NCBI GenBank assembly: GCA_016839165.1
Contig: CP069300.1
Coordinates: 7,473,888 to 7,537,887, forward strand
DNA length: 64,000 bases
From: Bradyrhizobium sp. PSBB068
GTDB taxonomy: Bacteria > Pseudomonadota > Alphaproteobacteria > Rhizobiales > Xanthobacteraceae
Reading direction: 5' to 3'
Shown in pieces: positions 61,650-64,000 of this stretch. The position numbers and the translations under genes are program-made. Below the pieces are notes generated by a model. That model saw only the letters and a program-made list of their open reading frames with translations. It had not been told where the DNA came from and ran no database searches. Position 1 is the first letter of the stretch, and every line of letters starts with the position of its first letter.

Positions 61650-62669
61650 ATGAACGCGAAGCTCGAGCGGAAGCTGCGCACTCTCGGTGCTATTATCGTC
61701 GCCGGCGCGGTGGCGAGCGTCGTGAATAATCTCTCGCAAGGCCATCACTCCATGGCGGCGATGATTGCGGGATTTGCCTACGCCTTTGTAACCTGCGTGG
61801 TGCTTGGCGGGATCGAATTATTCGTCTTTCAGGGCCCGCTGTCGGAGCGGCTCAATCGTCTGTCTTTCACTGCCCTTCTGGCGGTTCGCAGCGCCGTATA
61901 TGCGGTCATTATCATTGCCATCCAGCTGCTCCAGGTCGGCGAGCGCGTGGCCGGGTTGCCGTATCAAACCTCGATCACGGATTTTTGGTTCAGCATCGCC
62001 TATTCCGCCGCGATCTCGCTGGTGCTGAACTTCGGCTTCAGCATCGCGACCCTGATCGGCCCGCGTGTCTTCATGAACTTCGTCACTGGCCGCTATCATT
62101 CTCCGGTCGAGGAGGACCGCTTTGTGCTGTTCGTCGATATCGCGGGATCAACCGGACTGGCCGAGCGGCTTGGCGGTGTAGGTATTCACCGCTTTCTCGA
62201 CCGCACGTTTCGCTTGCTCACGGAATCAGTCGTCGACTATCGCGGCGAGGTGCTGAATTATGTCGGCGACGAGGTGATCGTGACCTGGCCGGAGCGGCTC
62301 GGCGCGGTCGATTGCCGGCCGCTGCGCTGCTTCGTGGCGATGCGCAACGCACTGCAGAAGGCGGCGCCGCAGTTCGAACGCGAATTCGGCGCCGTGCCGC
62401 AGATCCGCGGCAGCCTGCATTTCGGGCCCGTGATCGTCGGTGAGATCGGCGACGTCAAGCCGGCCATTGTGTTCAATGGCGACGTCATGAACACCGCTGC
62501 GCGGCTGGAGGAACTGAGCCGCAAGGTCGATGGCGGCTTCCTCGCCTCACGCGCGGCGATGGCCCGCTTCACCGCGCCGCCGCCATTTCCGGTGAGCGAT
62601 CTCGGCCGACTGCCGATCCGCGGCCGCGTCGACGGCATCGATGTCGTCGGGATCGGCGCGGTGGCGTAA
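61650..62669 (+). CDS. Membrane-bound class III adenylate/guanylate cyclase
   Basis: 339 residues. About five membrane segments in the first 145 residues, then a class III cyclase domain: RFVLFVDIAGSTGLAERLG (metal-binding Asp), YVGDEVIVTW (second Asp), LHFGPVIVGEIGDVKPAIVFNGDVMNTAARLEEL. Makes cAMP or cGMP in response to an unknown membrane signal. Confidence 0.9.
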   Translation: MNAKLERKLRTLGAIIVAGAVASVVNNLSQGHHSMAAMIAGFAYAFVTCVVLGGIELFVFQGPLSERLNRLSFTALLAVRSAVYAVIIIAIQLLQVGERVAGLPYQTSITDFWFSIAYSAAISLVLNFGFSIATLIGPRVFMNFVTGRYHSPVEEDRFVLFVDIAGSTGLAERLGGVGIHRFLDRTFRLLTESVVDYRGEVLNYVGDEVIVTWPERLGAVDCRPLRCFVAMRNALQKAAPQFEREFGAVPQIRGSLHFGPVIVGEIGDVKPAIVFNGDVMNTAARLEELSRKVDGGFLASRAAMARFTAPPPFPVSDLGRLPIRGRVDGIDVVGIGAVA

Positions 62670-62727
62670 GCTTTCGGCTTTGCTGCAAGCGGGGAGCAAA
62701 GACGATTCAATCCAATCTCATCGCGCT

Positions 62728-63360
62728 TTAGGCAATCATGCTGGGGCGCGAAGCGATGGAATTGTACCATCGGCGCGTAGCGCCGTGTTCGTCTGGCGTG
62801 GATAGTCCCAGCGCCTTGCTGGCGAAGTCGATTGCGACGATCGCCGTGATGTCGGCGACACTGAACGTGTCACCCGCAACGAACGGCGTCTCAGACAACC
62901 GTACGTCGAGGTCGCCGTAGAAATCGGCGATCCGGCGCCGGCCACGGACGACCAGTTCGGGGATCTGATCGTAGCCGTGAAGACCTGCGATCGCCCGCCC
63001 CTTGAGGCCGGGGGCTCCGTTGCGCACGGTCTCCATGACCGAAGCGAAGCCCTCCAGTTCCATTCGGCGCTCCCACATGGCGATGGTCGCTTTCTCCTTG
63101 GGCGAACCTCCGAGTAACGGCGGGATCGGATGCAGTTCTTCGAGATAGCGGATGATCACCGGTACTTCCGCTATGGTTGTCCCATCGTCGAGCATGAGAG
63201 CCGGCACGACGCGTCGCGGGTTGATTGCCGCATAAGCGTCGGAGAACTGTTCGCTCGAAGCGAGATCGACGGGGACAAAGGGCATCGTGATGCCCTTCTC
63301 GGCGAGATAGATTCGGACGCGGCGCGAGTTGGGCGAGGCAGAGGACTGATAGAGCTTCAT
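62728..63360 (-). CDS. Glutathione S-transferase family protein
   Basis: 210 residues. Thioredoxin-like N domain (MKLYQSSASPNSRRVRIYLAEKGI, RRVVPALMLDDGTTIAEVPVIIRYLEE, with VPAL cis-Pro and the ES/EV-type glutathione site) and an all-helical C domain with FSVADITAIVAIDF. Lies 16 bp from an SDR gene in the same direction, so probably co-transcribed with it. Confidence 0.9.
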   Translation of the reverse strand: MKLYQSSASPNSRRVRIYLAEKGITMPFVPVDLASSEQFSDAYAAINPRRVVPALMLDDGTTIAEVPVIIRYLEELHPIPPLLGGSPKEKATIAMWERRMELEGFASVMETVRNGAPGLKGRAIAGLHGYDQIPELVVRGRRRIADFYGDLDVRLSETPFVAGDTFSVADITAIVAIDFASKALGLSTPDEHGATRRWYNSIASRPSMIA

Positions 63361-63376
63361 GGCTGATCTCCCGAAG

Positions 63377-64000
63377 TCAAAGCTTTGAGCCGCCGCCGAC
63401 CTGGATGGTGTCGCCGGTCACCCAGCGGGCGGAATTCGAAGCGAGAAAAGTCACCGCGTCGGCGACGTCGTCGGCATGGCCGATCCGCTGCAGGGCTTGC
63501 ATCTTGAGCGCATAATCGCGGCCCCCATCCGTCTTGGCGAATTCCGACATGTCGGTGTCGATGATGCCCGGTGCCACGGCATTGACGCGGATGCCGCGCG
63601 GTCCGAGCAGCGAGGCAAAGTGCTTCACCATCGTGTCGATCGCGCCCTTGGTGGCGGAATACGCCGACAACTGCCCGACGGCGGCCCGCGCCGCCAGTGA
63701 CGACGTCATCACGATGCTGGAGCCGTCGCCCAGCATCGGGAGCAACTGCTGCACCAGGAAGAACGGCGCGCGGACATTGACCGCGAACATGCGATCGAAA
63801 TCCTCGATGGTCTGCGCTTCGATGGTGGCGGGCACCGCAATTCCGGCGTTGGCGACGAGAATGTCGAGTTGGCCGACGAGCTTGCGGACCTCGGCGGCGA
63901 GCCTCTGCGCGCCATCGGATGCTGACAAATCGGCGCCGACGGCGTCGGCCTGCCCACCGGCTTCGCGAATCTCCGCGACCAAGGAATGCGCATCCTCGGC
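63377..64000 (-). CDS. SDR-family oxidoreductase (5' end outside window)
   Basis: The frame is open to the window edge, so the N-terminal Rossmann motif is missing. Visible: DILVANAGI (NNAG-type), SSIVMTSSLAARAAVGQLSAYSATKGAIDTMVKHFA with catalytic Ser and YSATK, and VTGDTIQVGGG at the C terminus. Fits a 3-oxoacyl-reductase-like or xenobiotic SDR. Upstream of the GST gene in the same operon. Confidence 0.9.
   Translation of the reverse strand, partial: AEDAHSLVAEIREAGGQADAVGADLSASDGAQRLAAEVRKLVGQLDILVANAGIAVPATIEAQTIEDFDRMFAVNVRAPFFLVQQLLPMLGDGSSIVMTSSLAARAAVGQLSAYSATKGAIDTMVKHFASLLGPRGIRVNAVAPGIIDTDMSEFAKTDGGRDYALKMQALQRIGHADDVADAVTFLASNSARWVTGDTIQVGGGSKL

Noticed and set aside
1..64000. 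CRISPR array
   Set aside because: No set of regularly spaced identical repeats of CRISPR length was seen; the only short tandem arrays are the repA iterons and the 13-bp repeat at 57.5 kb.

Overview
The window joins most of an integrative and conjugative element (ICE), or a plasmid-like integrated element, to a stretch of ordinary alphaproteobacterial chromosome. DNA is GC-rich throughout. The chromosomal part (about 54.0-64.0 kb) holds a flavin-dependent SsuD-like oxidoreductase, an alpha/beta hydrolase, a YccF membrane protein, a GGDEF/EAL protein, an HWE/HisKA_2 sensor kinase, a class III nucleotide cyclase, a GST and two SDR enzymes. This fits the Bradyrhizobium/Rhodopseudomonas/Afipia group of the Hyphomicrobiales. 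Species cannot be fixed from sequence reading alone.

Layout. 1-0.65 kb: end of a phospholipase-D-like gene resembling DrmC of DISARM defence. 1.1-2.3 kb: IS110-family transposase. 2.4-18.6 kb: accessory replication and establishment genes, namely ArdC antirestriction, a TIR-like putative defence gene on the opposite strand, a large ParB, a run of small uncharacterised genes, a 1,444-residue methylase/Strawberry-notch helicase, a Toprim protein and a DUF2493 protein. 19.2-21.8 kb: DUF736 gene and a regulatory switch laid out like the qseC/qseM/fseA/rdfS excision control of ICEMlSymR7A, including an apparent +1 ribosomal frameshift in fseA. 21.8-25.9 kb: repA, parA, a ribbon-helix-helix partner candidate, DUF2840, the TraF-like S26 peptidase, DUF736 and a lytic transglycosylase. 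26.1-30.5 kb: candidate oriT, relaxase, TraG coupling protein and a CopG-like protein. 30.6-33.3 kb: a mercury-resistance cassette (merA, merP, merT, divergent merR) lying between the copG-like gene and trbB. 33.5-43.2 kb: a complete trbBCDEJKLFGI mating-pair operon plus a DUF2274 gene.

43.2-52.6 kb is cargo: a LysR gene, a Fic protein, and a LysR gene divergent from a five-gene cluster dabB-dabA-cysD-DUF6671-small protein. DabA keeps the expected zinc-site pattern (C334, D336, H494, C509), so an energy-coupled inorganic-carbon uptake system is mobile here. It is followed by a solitary cysD with no cysN. A SOUL haem-binding protein, an intact tRNA-Arg(CCG) and, 252 bp further on, a truncated 5' half of a tRNA-Arg mark the probable boundary near 53.6-53.95 kb. 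No integrase is visible.

A second layer is non-coding. Many element genes (ardC, parB, the helicase, DUF2493, DUF736, a membrane protein, trbB) are preceded by strong hairpins. Those before ardC, parB and the helicase share sequence as well as shape. With an inferred oriT just upstream of the relaxase, the genes left of it would enter a recipient first, and all but two of the recognised ones point so that the transferred strand would be their template. These leaders could therefore be single-strand promoters or RNA regulators. The 3' end of repA also carries three 16-bp iterons, paired DnaA boxes and an A+T-rich repeat, which looks like a replication origin.
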